A DNA stretch of 64,000 nt, taken from assembly GCA_907163345.1 (NCBI GenBank), contig CAJQUN010000057.1, positions 1,488,001 through 1,552,000 on the forward strand, written 5' to 3'. Every line of letters starts with the position of its first letter. The stretch's first letter is position 1. This document shows positions 12,965 to 25,100 of this stretch, piece after piece. Under the pieces are notes generated by a model, which saw only the letters and a program-made list of their open reading frames with translations, searched no databases and was not told the DNA's origin. Position numbers and translations under genes: made by a program. This DNA comes from Haberlea rhodopensis (taxonomy: Eukaryota > Streptophyta > Magnoliopsida > Lamiales > Gesneriaceae).

Positions 12965-13906
12965 TGAGTTATAACTCACACCCCTTATACCCCACTTTTC
13001 CTCACTTAACCCCACTCTTTATCAAATCACTCCCAACCCTATCCCCAAAACCCCAATCTCGATTTTGAGCAAGGAGAGGAGGAGAAAACCTTTGCAAATC
13101 TTCATTTGTGGGATTTCTTGGTAGGATTTGAAGCCTTGAAGGGTATGAATCTCTCCTTGTTTGATTTTTATTATGTTTTGTGGTTGAAATGGGTTTGTAT
13201 TAGGGATTTGAAATGGGTTTGTTTTGGGTATGTGTTGTATTTGGTTGGGTGTTGGATTTTGGTGTTATGAAGGTGTATATTGAAGGTTTATAGTGTTTTG
13301 ATGTTGTTGGTTTGATGGTGTTTGAGTTGGTATGGATTGGGAAGAAAAATGAAAGAAAAATGATGGATTTTCGGGTTGCAGGTCATGGCGATCGATCGCC
13401 CATTTTTGGCGATCGATCGCGCGCAACCAGTAGCGGGCAGTAACGTTTGACGATCGATCGCCAAGTTTGGGCGACCGATCGGCGGGTCTTGCGATCGATT
13501 GCACCAAACTTGGCCACCGATCGCCGAGAACAGATTTTTTGTGGGCTTGGCAGTGTGATATCGCGATCGATCGGGGCTATGTAGTGATCGATCGGGAGTC
13601 ACCAAAAATGAATATTATTGTTATTTTTGTGGGATTTTTGGTATCGGACTATTATTGGCTTCTAATATTGGCTTGCGTGAATGTGTAGAACCATCACAGG
13701 TGGAAACACAACCAAGGAGATAAAGTCCTACGACATCTCCACTTTTGGAACAAAGGTACGTAGTGAGACGTATGGGCATCGGACGGTAAAACGTATTTTT
13801 ACGCATTGAATTTGGTTATGCATTATGGTTACATACATGAATTTGATTATGCATTATGGTTGCATACATGGACTTGATTATGCATCATGGTTGTTTTTGT
13901 TGTTGT
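12965..13906 (+). mobile_element. Ty3 LTR fragment in + orientation
   Basis: This is a mirror image of the common LTR plan. In window order come a C-rich leader (12975-13060), a palindrome cluster (13386-13592), GGGATTTTTGGTATCGGACT (13630-13649; the reverse of AATAGTCCAATACCAAAAAT), AAAGGTACGTAGTGAGACGT (13753-13772) and a repeated GCATTATGGTT tract. The TG start and CA end are not both present, so it is a fragment or the distal part of the LTR that starts at 11185. Confidence 0.6.
13386..13592. repeat. GATCGATCG palindrome cluster 4 (mirrored LTR)
   Basis: Five exact GATCGATC copies (near 13388, 13411, 13452, 13563 and 13582) and three decayed ones (GACCGATC, GATCGATT, ACCGATCG) are present. 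It is the only cluster in a + oriented LTR. Confidence 0.9.
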
Positions 13907-14275
13907 AGAATGTCGGGATGAAATTAGGATAAACTGGTAATTGATGAAGTAGAAAGAAATACATAAGGGATGATATTTTTTTTTCATTTATCTTCATCAA
14001 TCACGATTCATGGATGTATTATCACTTGTGAAAATAAGGAAGATAACGATTAATGACATCTCGAGTAATTTAAACTAAATTTTTGGCAACCAAATATAGG
14101 ATGAGCTTGGATTAAAAGTCCATTCCATTTTATCACCTCAAATAAACATTCCCCAAAAGAGTTCAAACTAATGCATATAAATTTAAAAAATTGGGCAAAT
14201 GATAAGTAGCAACTAATGACTGAAATATGGGTGTAAAGGATAAGTAGCAATAAAACAACGTGATGGTATCAAATG
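13907..14275. other. Upstream intergenic sequence
   Basis: AT-rich, with no gene recognised. The sequence AATGACTGAAATA-GGGTGTAAA occurs near 14214-14236 and again at 14272-14294, where the second occurrence is the left edge of the small element at 14283. Confidence 0.4.
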
Positions 14276-14282
14276 ACTGAAA

Positions 14283-14615
14283 TAGGGGTGTAAAAGAATC
14301 GGCCTAATATTTGATTCGTATTTGAAATTATCGAATTCGAGCCGAACTTTAATATTTTATTAATATATATAATTTTATATTAAATAAAAATATTTCGAGC
14401 CTTTCGAGTATTTATTTTCGAGTGATAGTTCGAATAGCTCGCGAGCATGCTCGAATTTTCGAGCCGAATTCGAGATCGAGCTTTAATTCGAGTCGAACTC
14501 GAGCCAAAATTTTTAAATTATTAGAACTTTAAATCGAGCTCGAGTTCGAATTGCCTTATTTTGAACCTTAAAATTTCATTTATATTCTACTCGATTCGGT
14601 TCGTTTACACCCCTA
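14283..14615. mobile_element. Small non-autonomous hAT-like element (333 bp)
   Basis: The terminal inverted repeats start TAGGGGTGTAAA at the left and end TTTACACCCCTA at the right. The bases ACTGAAA stand immediately on both sides (14276-14282 and 14616-14622). Inside, TCGAG and CGAATTCGAG motifs are strongly over-represented. The TAGGGGTG ends, a 7-8 bp duplication and no coding capacity suit a hAT-type miniature element. It lies 400 bp upstream of the kinase start codon. Confidence 0.75.
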
Positions 14616-14739
14616 ACTGAAATTGAGTGTATTAAGGGTGGCAAAAATCCATCTTTTTCTTTCTTATAGGTAAATCGACTTATTGGTTGTAATCTTATCA
14701 AATAGAATATAATCTCACGATTTTAGGGTCAATTGGATA

Positions 14740-15019
14740 GAAAAGCACCGAAGTTACAAGCACCAGGGATCGTTCAATAAATGGGACTTATATATCTCAA
14801 CCCTGGTTAGATTATTTTGTTTAATAAATGGGACTTATATTTCTCAACCCTGGTTAGATTTTTAACTTTGTTAGCTAACCATGGTTAGCTCATCTAATCG
14901 GCTTCCTTTTGCCCTCACATCTCAGATCTTTTCGTCCCTAAATATTCATGCCCTAAAATTAAAATTAATTTAGATTTCTCAACGTATTTCTTAATAATTG
15001 ATGAATCAATTTTCTTTGT
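14740..15019 (+). promoter_or_regulatory. Kinase gene proximal promoter and 5' leader, with 47-bp duplication
   Basis: This is the region directly upstream of the first exon. AATAAATGGGACTTATAT is repeated at 14776 and 14823, each followed by CTCAACCCTGGTTAGATT, a 47-bp period. A TATA-like element was not chosen with confidence. An in-frame TGA at 15002-15004 shows that the reading frame does not extend upstream without another exon. Confidence 0.45.
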
Positions 15020-15136
15020 ATGGAGACTCAGAGAGTGGTGGATTTCCCTGACAGAAGCATGGATAAACGACCTCGAAAACGACTTCGTTTAACATGGGAT
15101 ATGCCTCCTATTATTCCACCCCCAGCTCCTCCGAAG
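15020..15136 (+). CDS. AFC1: Kinase exon 1 (residues 1-39)
   Basis: Starts at the first ATG after an in-frame stop. It encodes the short basic and proline-rich N-terminus: KRPRKRLRLTWD at residues 16-27, which could act in nuclear import, then PPIIPPPAPPK. The donor is AAG|GTCTGA, phase 0. Intron 1 (15137-15795) is 659 bp and holds nothing else recognised. Confidence 0.9.
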
Positions 15137-17003
15137 GTCTGATTTTCATCTGTATAAGGTTTTAATTTTTCGGAATGTACACTATGTAAAATGTATGTTG
15201 TTTGCATTTGTTTATCTGATTTTCCTTGAGCTTTTAACTTGTTATGGTTCTTTGTTTACTTCATATTTCTTGCTGATTGGATGAGAGTTCACGAAATTCG
15301 TAAATTTAGCACTTACCATTTTCAGTTGAATGGATTAACGTGTTTCTTGCTGTGTAATTCTGGATGAGCTGATTTCAATGAGATATGAAACTGTTTTATA
15401 CAGTTTACTGCGTTATTCCTTTTAATTATGTTTAGAAGTGTTTCATGGTAAATTAGATAGCTGAAGAAAATTGCCTTACCTACCGCATAAGGCTTTGAAG
15501 GTTTGAGTAAGAGGTGTTGATGAAATAATTTTTGCTTGAGTTGGTTCAATTTTATTTAGTTTTCTTTGTGAAATCGGTATAACACTTGATTACCAAGTAA
15601 AAGCCAGTAACTGGAGTTTTTGGGGAATGATTATCGGTGACGAGAAGTGTTTAGAAACTTGGTGAAGCTAGCGGAGGAAGATGTTTATTATAGTAATCTA
15701 CTAGCCTGGCACACATGTTGTGCATATGCTTGAATAAATTGAAAATATCTTTATTATTATTTTCCTGTGAGAATTGAGTTGTGTTTCTTCCGCAGAATCT
15801 TCCGACTATATACTTTGCCCAAGAGTTTGGGACTGTCCCTAACTATGGATATTCCTCAGTCTACTATAAAGGGTTTTCTGGTAATGGATCTCCACCTTGG
15901 AGACCTGATGATAAAGATGGGCATTATGCTTTTGCCATTGGGGAGAACTTGACTCCTCGTTGTAAGTCTACCTGAATGTTTGTGACCATTTCATTTTGAG
16001 ATACATTGTTTATGGAGTATCTTTGATGATATCGTATTGTGATCTTTATGGATATTCCTATGATGAAAGCTAATATTCGTAGACATGTACTGCTTGAATT
16101 ACCGAAACCATGGGTTTTTCAATGTTTGTGGTAATTTTTTTATCATATTTTACAATGTCATTCTATTACAAGCTGTGTCATTCTGCACTTTATGAGTTAT
16201 TCTTTTTAAAAAAAAATTGCAATAGGCGTGGATAAGTCCATGATTATTTCTATTCATATAAAACCTAAAAAACTCTCCCCATCTGGTGTTGGTGGTTGGA
16301 GAAAGGTTTGTGTGCATGCTATAGTTAAAGTCCAACTTCATGGAGAAAAGTTTTGCATGCGTGTTCTAGTTTTTAACCTCACTGAAGACTCATTATCTCA
16401 ATTAATCACGACTGAAATCTTCTCTCATAACTCATGTAAGATCGTGTTCTGACAAATTAGAACAGGGAAACATTACGAAACTTTTGAAAGATAATTATTC
16501 AATGAATCCATTAGGAAAAAGTGCGAACAAGAGATACTTGCATGGATATATATATATACTTAGAGTCTCCTCGCTATCCGAGGAGGATGAAGGCAGATGA
16601 GGAAGAGTAGTAACTCTTTCCTCAGTTTGGGTCCGTAAATCTCTATTTCCCTCAAGGAGGAATTATCCGAAGAGGAAGTCATACTTGGTAGGTAAATGCT
16701 TGAAAAGCTTGATGATACGTTGCTCGGTCGACTGATGGTAGCTCGGAAGCAGAATGACGCAAAGTAAAACAAATGTGGGGGAGTGACAGAGTATTTATAG
16801 GCGGTCGGGAGAGTTGGGGGAGAAGCAGAGGATGGATTGTGAAACTTTGGGGTCGGGTTTTTTCAAGAGGTGACGTGGGGAGAGTAGTCCCAACTTGGTA
16901 TCTGGTATCTCGAGGTGGACCGAGGAACGCTCGGATCACCAGGAGTAGGTTGAGAAGAGGCTCGGGGTACGGGAGAAATGGTTGAAGAAGAGGTGATTTT
17001 TGT

Positions 17004-17034
<31 letters not shown>

Positions 17035-19151
17035 TGGTTCGAAGAAGAACCCTGGCCCTCCCTCGGGGTTGCCCTTTTGCGAGGTCGATGGGACAGGGCT
17101 TCCTCCTCCTCCTCTGGTGAACCCACGATGTCAATGACCGGAGAGATAGGAAGAGCAGGGGTAGGATCAGCGGAGGGAGTTGGATGAAGAAGAGCAGTGG
17201 ATCTCGATGCCTGCCCGAAAGCTTGCCCTTTCTTGCATTTAGCTTTCAAGTTCTCGCCCATCCTAACCTTCATCATTTTTGTCTCTGAAAAGAACAGACA
17301 GAGGTTAGTCCGAGCAGGTTAATCAAAATATACAAACAAGTAGAGTGCTCAGAAACACTCACCGATGGGCATCTTCAAGGATGCACCCTTCGGGCTAAGC
17401 AAGAACAAGTATAGAAGTCCGTCGTCAATCAGCTCCGCCAGATTATAGCACTGATCACCAAGTTTACGGTGAACCGACAGATACGGTTCTTCTCAAGGTG
17501 CCCATTGATTGATTTGCTCTTCGGGAGGTTTTCTCTCCACTCCATGGGACAATCCCAAGGCTGCAGTGGACGAGCAAAAAAGTAGAATTTTTCCAATCCT
17601 TTATTGACGAGGGGCAGTTCTTGAGGAAACCAACCCCCGTTCGAGAAGAAAAAATAAAAAAGCCTAGTCTCTTTCTTATTCAACTGAAAAAAGCACTGAA
17701 AGAATTAGGGGTAGGGGTAAAACCTAGAAAGGAAAGTACTATGAAGAAGCCCGCCAACAGTCTATAACTGTGAGGAATAATTGGCTGAGGGAGATGGCAA
17801 AATAAGAGGCCACTTCAACAAAAACAGAGGGGACTGGAAAGTTCAGGCCCCCTCGGAGTTGATCTAAATAAAAGGAAAATAGCCGTTAGGGGCAGATGAG
17901 GGCGAGATCCTGAAGGGAGAGCAATAATAGAAGTCCCCTCAGAAATCTCCGATTTGGTACGAATGCTGGATAGCTACTGGTCTGTATGGATCCTGGATTC
18001 AAAAATTTCGAACCAGGGGGACCTTAGCTGTCACCAAGTTTTGTTCTGTAGCAGCCCACTCTTCCTCTTTGCGAGCAGCTGAGGAACTTGATGAACTTAG
18101 AGTCTCCTCGCTATCCGAGGAGGATGAAGGCAGAGGAGGAAGAGTAGTAACTCTTTCCTCAGTTGGGTGCCGTACATCTCTATTTCCCTCAAGGAGGAAT
18201 CATCCGAAGAGGAAGTCATACTTGGTAGGTAAATGCTTGAAAAACCTGATGATACGTTGCTCGGTCGTCTGATGCTAGCTCGAAAGCGGAATGAAGCAAA
18301 GTAAAACAAATGAGGGGGAATGACAGAGTATTTATAGGCGGGACCATGTGAACAGTTGTTAAATCCATGCAGCCCAAAATAAGTTGGATGGACGGTCGCA
18401 GATGTGCCTCGCGCAACATTTTGAAAATTTTGGACGGAAAAAAGAGCGGCAATAAACCCCCGAGCAAGTCAAAATTAGGATTTTACCCGAAGACGATAAA
18501 ATAAGACTTCAATATTCTCGTCTTGCTTTACTTCAGGGGGGGTGAGGTGATGTCATATGACATATTAGTTTTCTCGGGTAAAATCCCCTCCAAGTACTAA
18601 ACATCAGTATCCGAGCAGAGATATCCGAGCACAAGATATCCGAACACTATTAAACCCTACTCGGTATACTGGCAAAGAATAGCGGAAGACCCGACGTAAC
18701 TAACAAATCAACTGGCGGAGATAAACGTGCAATAATGGAGCGCAGATTTCTCGGACACGCTTGCCCCAATAACGCCACGATCAGAGGAGGTCGTGTTCCG
18801 GATTTCCCGCGAGCTAACCATCGTGATCAACCCTATAAATACACACTTATGGTCTCATTGGAAAAGGTTTGACTTTTGACGCAAGAAAAGACTCCGAAGA
18901 GAGCATATTTAGTATGTTCGGTCATTCCTCTTATTTTTTTATGATATTCTTGTTTAGGAGTTTGATATTCGTGTTTTGTGTCAAAGTCCTGTAACAAATC
19001 CATTTTTTATAGTGAAGAGTTTATACTGGACAAGGTCCCTTGGTTTTTTTTTCCTTCGTTCTTGAAGGTTTTCCACGTAAAAATTTTGGTGTCTCTTATT
19101 AATTTTCTGTCATACATACTCTATCCGAACACAGAGAATTAAAGATAACAT

Positions 19152-19188
<37 letters not shown>

Positions 19189-22100
19189 ATTTATTATATT
19201 AAGGGTATGTCACTTAATATGAGTGTATATATACTCCCTCCCATCCTAAATTTGAATAATCATTTTTTATGGGTACGAATGTGAGTTAAAAATTAAAAAT
19301 CATGAGTTACCTTTATTTTCTTAAAAAATAAAACTGCGAGCTAATGGTTTGATCATAAAGTATATAGGGTAATTGTAGAAATCTGGAAAGATGTGTGAAT
19401 ATTGTGGTGCATAATTTAGGGACATAATTTTAGGAATGATTTTTTATGTTTTCTTTTTTACTTCTTGTTGCACATATTAAATAAGAACCGTGTACTTATA
19501 TTATTCGTTGAGTTTTTTATAATTATTCATTGAGTTTTGAATAAGATTATTCAACCTCGTTCTCTATATGGTATTAGAAGTCCCGGGTTCCCCTTGAAAA
19601 CCAGGGAAACATTATGACCATCAGTGATAACTCTATCCAGTCGGCGGCCCAGGAAGGAGAATCAATGATTACATCCTCTATGGGATCGACCAGTGGCTTT
19701 GAAAATCCATCTTTTCCACTCATTGTCGAAACATTACTCTGTAAAAACTACCAAGAATGGGTCCAGTCCATCAAACTTATCATCGATGGCAAAGGTAAAC
19801 TAGTATTCCTTACCGGCTAACACAAGGCACCACCGCATACTGATGTACAACCATATCAGAAATGGCGTTCCGAGAATTCTTTCGTTACCACTTGCATTGT
19901 CAATTCCATGCGGATTGCCGCATTGTCAATTCCATGCGGCCAGCAATCGACAAGACTTGCATTCTACCCATGGTCAAAGATGTTTGGGACGCGGTTCGTG
20001 AAACATACTCTGACGCTGAGAATGCTTCTCAGAACTTCGAATCAAGACCAAACTATGGTAGATGAAGCAGGGAGATCGAGAGGTCACCGATTACTACACC
20101 GAGATGGTGGGAGATGGTGGGTTTATCACAGGAATTGGACCTGTGAAGAATCTTGGGAATGCTTTGTGGAGGACGAGCGGGCGTACGAATTCCTGGCTGG
20201 GCTCAACAACACCCTGACGACGTGCGCAATCGCGTGCTCGTTCGCCACCCGCTGTTGTCCATCCATGAGGTCTTCTCTGAGGTGAGGCGTGAAGAGAGCC
20301 GACGTAAAGTTATGCTGAAGGAGGTTGTGCTACCAACCCTTGAATCATCAGCCCTAATAAGTCATGGGTCTTCAATTGACTTGGGCCCAAAACATAATAA
20401 AAGGCCAGGTTGTGAAAAATGCAAGAAACCAGGCCACTCAATAGAAACATGTTGGGAAATCTATGGCATGCCTGCTAATTTTAAGCTCAGACAGCCCAAT
20501 AAAGCCCATCGATTCCAGTCCCCAATTGAAACATGAAAAGGCCCGTCAAGTTCGGCCCATAACACTCAAACCACCGCTGGTGGAGGTCTTAACCCGGATC
20601 AACTTGAGAAGCTTTATGCCCTGTTTCGACTTTTCAAGCATCGGGTCAGTCTTCCCCACCTACTCCATCAGGCTCATTAGCCCACAAAGGTACTTTTTTA
20701 ACTGTGCTTAGTACCACTAAACACTTTGCTCCCTGGATTATCGATTATGGGGCCACTGACCATATGACTTGTGCCCATAGTTTAATTTCCACTTATTCTT
20801 CATGTGCTGACAACTTGAAAGTCAAAATTGCAGATGGTACATTATCCCCGGTAGCTGGCAACGGGAGTATCCATATCTCTGAGTTTATTACTTTGGAATC
20901 GGTTCTTCATGTTTCGAATTTCTGTTGCAATTTGTTGTCTGTTAGCCATCTAACCAAAACTTCACATTGCTCAGTTACGTTTTTGTCTTCTCAATGTGTC
21001 TTTCAGGATCTATCATCGGGGGTAGACGATTGGCAGTGCTAAGGAATACGAGGGGCTCTACTACTTTGATGCTGTCCATGGGAAATGTTCCCTGCCTCTT
21101 TATAATTCTTCATCTAGTCCTAAGGATATTTTTACGGCACAAACAATTTGGTCATCCTAGTTTTCAATATTTAAAACAATTGTTCCCTTTCCTTGCTTGA
21201 ATAAATCACTATTGGATTTACGTTGTAAAGTCTGTGCACTTGCCAAACACAATCGCACTACATTTTCTGCATCACCTTATCGTCCATCACAACCCTTCAC
21301 CATGATTCATAGTGATCTTTGGGGGCCCTCATGGGTTCAAATCGAACCCACAAAAAAAATGGTTTATTATATCTATTGATGATCACTCTCGTCCTTCATG
21401 GATATGTTTGTTGCATGATAAATATGATGTTTAGCCCATTTTCATGTATTTCTACAATATGGTTCATACCAAATTTCACACAAATATCCAAATCCTTCGG
21501 ACTGATAATGGTACTGAGTATTTCAACCATTCCTTGGATACTTTTCTTCACGAAAATGGTATTATTCACGAAGATCATGTGTTCACACCCCTCATCAAAA
21601 TCAAAATGGGGTCGCTGAACGAAAAAACCGACATATTCTTGAAGTTGCTCGTGCGTTGCTATTTACCTCTCACATGCCCAAATATTTTTGGAGTGATGCT
21701 ATCCTCACAACTGCATTCCTCATCAATAGAATGCCTAGTCCGGTTCTCTCTTTCACAACCCCCTCGAAAAATTCCAAGAATCCTTCCCTATTTCCCGACT
21801 CAGTTCATCCCTCCCTCTCCGTGTCTTGAGGACCACCGTGTTTGTCCACATCCATGCTCCCAACGTAATAATTGGATCCTAAAGCCCTCAAATGTGTTTC
21901 CCTCGGCTACTCTTCCTCTCAAAAGGGTTACAAATGTTATGACCTTACAACCCGGAAACTCTATGTTATCCTGGATGTTACCTTTCTTGAGCATACTCTC
22001 TTCTACTCGCTTCGGGGGAGTCATTGATTGAAGCTCCGTCATCAAACACAAACCTCGATGTGTCCATCTTCGACTCCAACCAATACCATACATCATCTCA

Positions 22101-25100
22101 TTCCTTGTCCAATGCAAAGAAGTTTTGAACTCGGGGGGAGATGTGGGAAAACAAATAGACATGGAGATATTGTCTACTCTCGACGAGCCAAATCAAAGCC
22201 TGACGAGACTCTCGTATCCGAAGCATCAAAAGAGTCAGAACCGGTGATAGCTTCAACTTCCTGTGAGCCGAATTCCAATCTTGACTAGGTAACAACTCTT
22301 GATGACTTACCAATTGCTCTTAGAAAACAACCGCATTCATGTACTGTAAGGCCTCATTTACCTTAAGTATGCATTAGGACATAAGTGTACACAATTTAAC
22401 AAGAAGAAAATGAGGTTCTATAACAGAACACCGGCATTAGATGGGTTTACAAAATTTCATATTCAAAATGATTATATCTTCAGTACAAGAACGTTATAAT
22501 CTAGTAGTTCATCCTACTAGTTTCAAAAGGGTTCTAATCAATATCATCGCTCTTCCTTGCCAAAAGTTCCTAGAGGAATAACCCACCGTCCATGAGCACA
22601 TACATCGTTCATTAACAAAACTCAAGAGCAATAATATAAATAATTGCACAAGGCATTCATCATGTATACTTCCTGAAATGATGCATCAACATATTCCCGT
22701 CGGTCATTCCTGTTCATAACTCATGTACATAATCAAGTGTTCAACTATATAGTTCAATCATATGTAACGATACATATCTATATCCATACATCTCACGCAA
22801 ACTATTCCGGTCTTGTTATAACATCGGTAATTTAGTACCCCTCCCTTCGACATGTAGCGACATTATATACAATACCCCTCGCTTCGACATGACAGCGGCA
22901 TGATCATCGCTTCGACATGACAGCGGCAAGTATCATATTTCCATCGCTTCATATGACAGCGGCAAGTACCCTATTCCTCGCTCGAATATAACAACCACAC
23001 GGAACATACTCAAACACACTCAAACACACATCAATGCACATTGCACGACTACAATATCAAAATTGCACCACCCATTGCTCGTACGTCATTCTACGTACCT
23101 GTTTGTCGTTTTCACAAAATATGAGACAATTGAGATTATCCCCTTCGTTGTCCGTGTACACAATTCAAAAATAACATATTAGAATCCAAATAATAGTCCA
23201 ATACCAAAAATCTTATCAATTTGAACACAATCCAACAATTCCACCATATTATGCAATCGCGACGATCGGCCCTAGTGGTCGATCGATCGCGAGGTGATCA
23301 AACTAGGCACCCATAATGCTGCATTCCTCGATCGATCGAGAAGACTCACCGATCGATCGAGAAGTCTCCTCGATCGATCGGGAGCTGCGCTCGATCGATC
23401 GAGGAAGTGTTTTCCTCGCCTACCAAATCTCTGCTGCTCGCGATCGATCGAGGAGTTTTGCTCGATCGATCGGCGAGCTCTATTCTTCCTAGAAATCTCC
23501 AATTTCCTGCACACTTTGCCAAACCATGCTCATATACATGTACAACTCAAGTATTTCAACTACAATGCACCAATACATCATATAATACTTTCTTTCTTAA
23601 CATCCATCTTCATTGTCTAACAAGAACTTCCATCTAAGTTCAATTTAAAAGTGGGGAGGGAAAGTGCTAAGCAAGAAAACAAACAATACTAAACACATGA
23701 ACTCATACCTCTACACTTCTTCAAATCTAAGTCCTTCGGAAAGGAAGTTCAAAACCTCAGCTAGCAAGAAGGGAGGAGGAGGAGTGTAGAGATTTTTAGG
23801 TGAAAGTGGTGTGGTGTGTGTGAGTGCAAATTTGAGTGGATATAAAGGTCTTTCAAGTCCAATCCAATTGCCATCAACTTTAATACACTAAAGGCTAGTT
23901 AATTAGGATTTCAAACCAAGTGGTTAGCAATATGTTTATATCAAGGATATGATTAGACTTTAATTCATGTGATCATGTAGAATTATTTCCAAGCCCTTCC
24001 ATTTCAACACACTTCAAAATATCAAGATTTCAATCATTTATTTCTCAAGTTCTCAATTGATTAATACTAGCCAATCCATACCCGGTTTACCTCCCTATCG
24101 AGTGTACTCACGATACGTAATTATTCCATAATTACCGCAATCAAGTCATAGTTCATTTAGTTATTTTCGAGTATCACATTTCTTCCCCACTAATAAATTT
24201 CGTCCTCGAAATTATATAACTTACCGATACTTTCACATAAACAAATCAACACTAAATTTACATACTAGAAAATAGTTGTGGGTAGTGTTGCATCATATGC
24301 CGCTCTGTTCCCACGTGGCCTCCTCGACACCCCTCTTGTTCCACTGAATCTTGACCATTGGTATTACTTTATTCCGAAGTCTTCGATCTGCCCGATCCAA
24401 AACTTTTACCGGCCATTCCACATACGATATCGTATCTGAATCTAACTGTATTTCTGAAGGCTGTGATACATGAGATGGGTCTGGTTCATACTTTCTCAAC
24501 ATTGACAAATGGAACACATCGTGAATGCCAGATAAGGATGGTGGTAAAGCCAGACGACAAACCAATGTGCCAATACGCTGTAAAATCTCATAAGGACCCA
24601 CATATCTCGGTGACAACTTACCTCGCATACCAATCGTACTACACCCCTGAAAGGTGAGATCTTTAGAAACACTTTGTCACCCAACTGAAACTTTAACGGT
24701 CGTCTTCGTTTATTAGCATAGTCTGCTTGCCTATCTTGAGCCGCTTTCATCCTCTGTCGAATAACTTTCACTTTTTCTTCCATCTCCCTGATCAACTCCG
24801 GTCCTCCAACTGATGCGATCTATGTCATCCCAGTATAGTGGCGATCTACAACGTCGACCATATAAGGCTTCAAATGGAGCCATCTGAATACTCGCCTGAT
24901 AGCTATTGTTGTACGAGAATTCCACCAAAGCCAATGAGTCCTGCCACGCAGTGTCACTCTAGTACACAAGCCCGCAACATATCTTCGAGTGTTTGTATAG
25001 TACGCTCAGTCGCCATCAGTTTGGGGGTGGTATGACGTACTTAATCTGACTTCAGTTCCCAAAGCTGACTGAAGACCTTCCCAAAAATGCGAAGTAAATC

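Larger units (their letters stand above)
16560..18540 (-). mobile_element. Tat-like Ty3 element, 3' internal fragment with antisense accessory region
   Basis: This lies immediately inside a + oriented 3' LTR, yet its coding traces are on the minus strand. With frameshifts they read, from right to left, MTSSSDDSSLREIE, a middle part with FPFI and a SQLF..TVGGLL-like stretch, then NKKETRLFYFFFSNGGWF and GLEKFYFFARPLQPWDCPMEWRENLP. The last part resembles the gypsy-type transposon domain (Transposase_28, PF04195) by memory only. Additional antisense genes between pol and the 3' LTR are known in Tat-lineage Ty3 elements. The left edge at about 16560 is abrupt and no pol is present. Confidence 0.5.

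Noticed and set aside
23278..23482. CRISPR-like array
   Set aside because: Spacing is irregular, repeats are short palindromes, the sequence is plant DNA in LTRs, and no cas genes are present.
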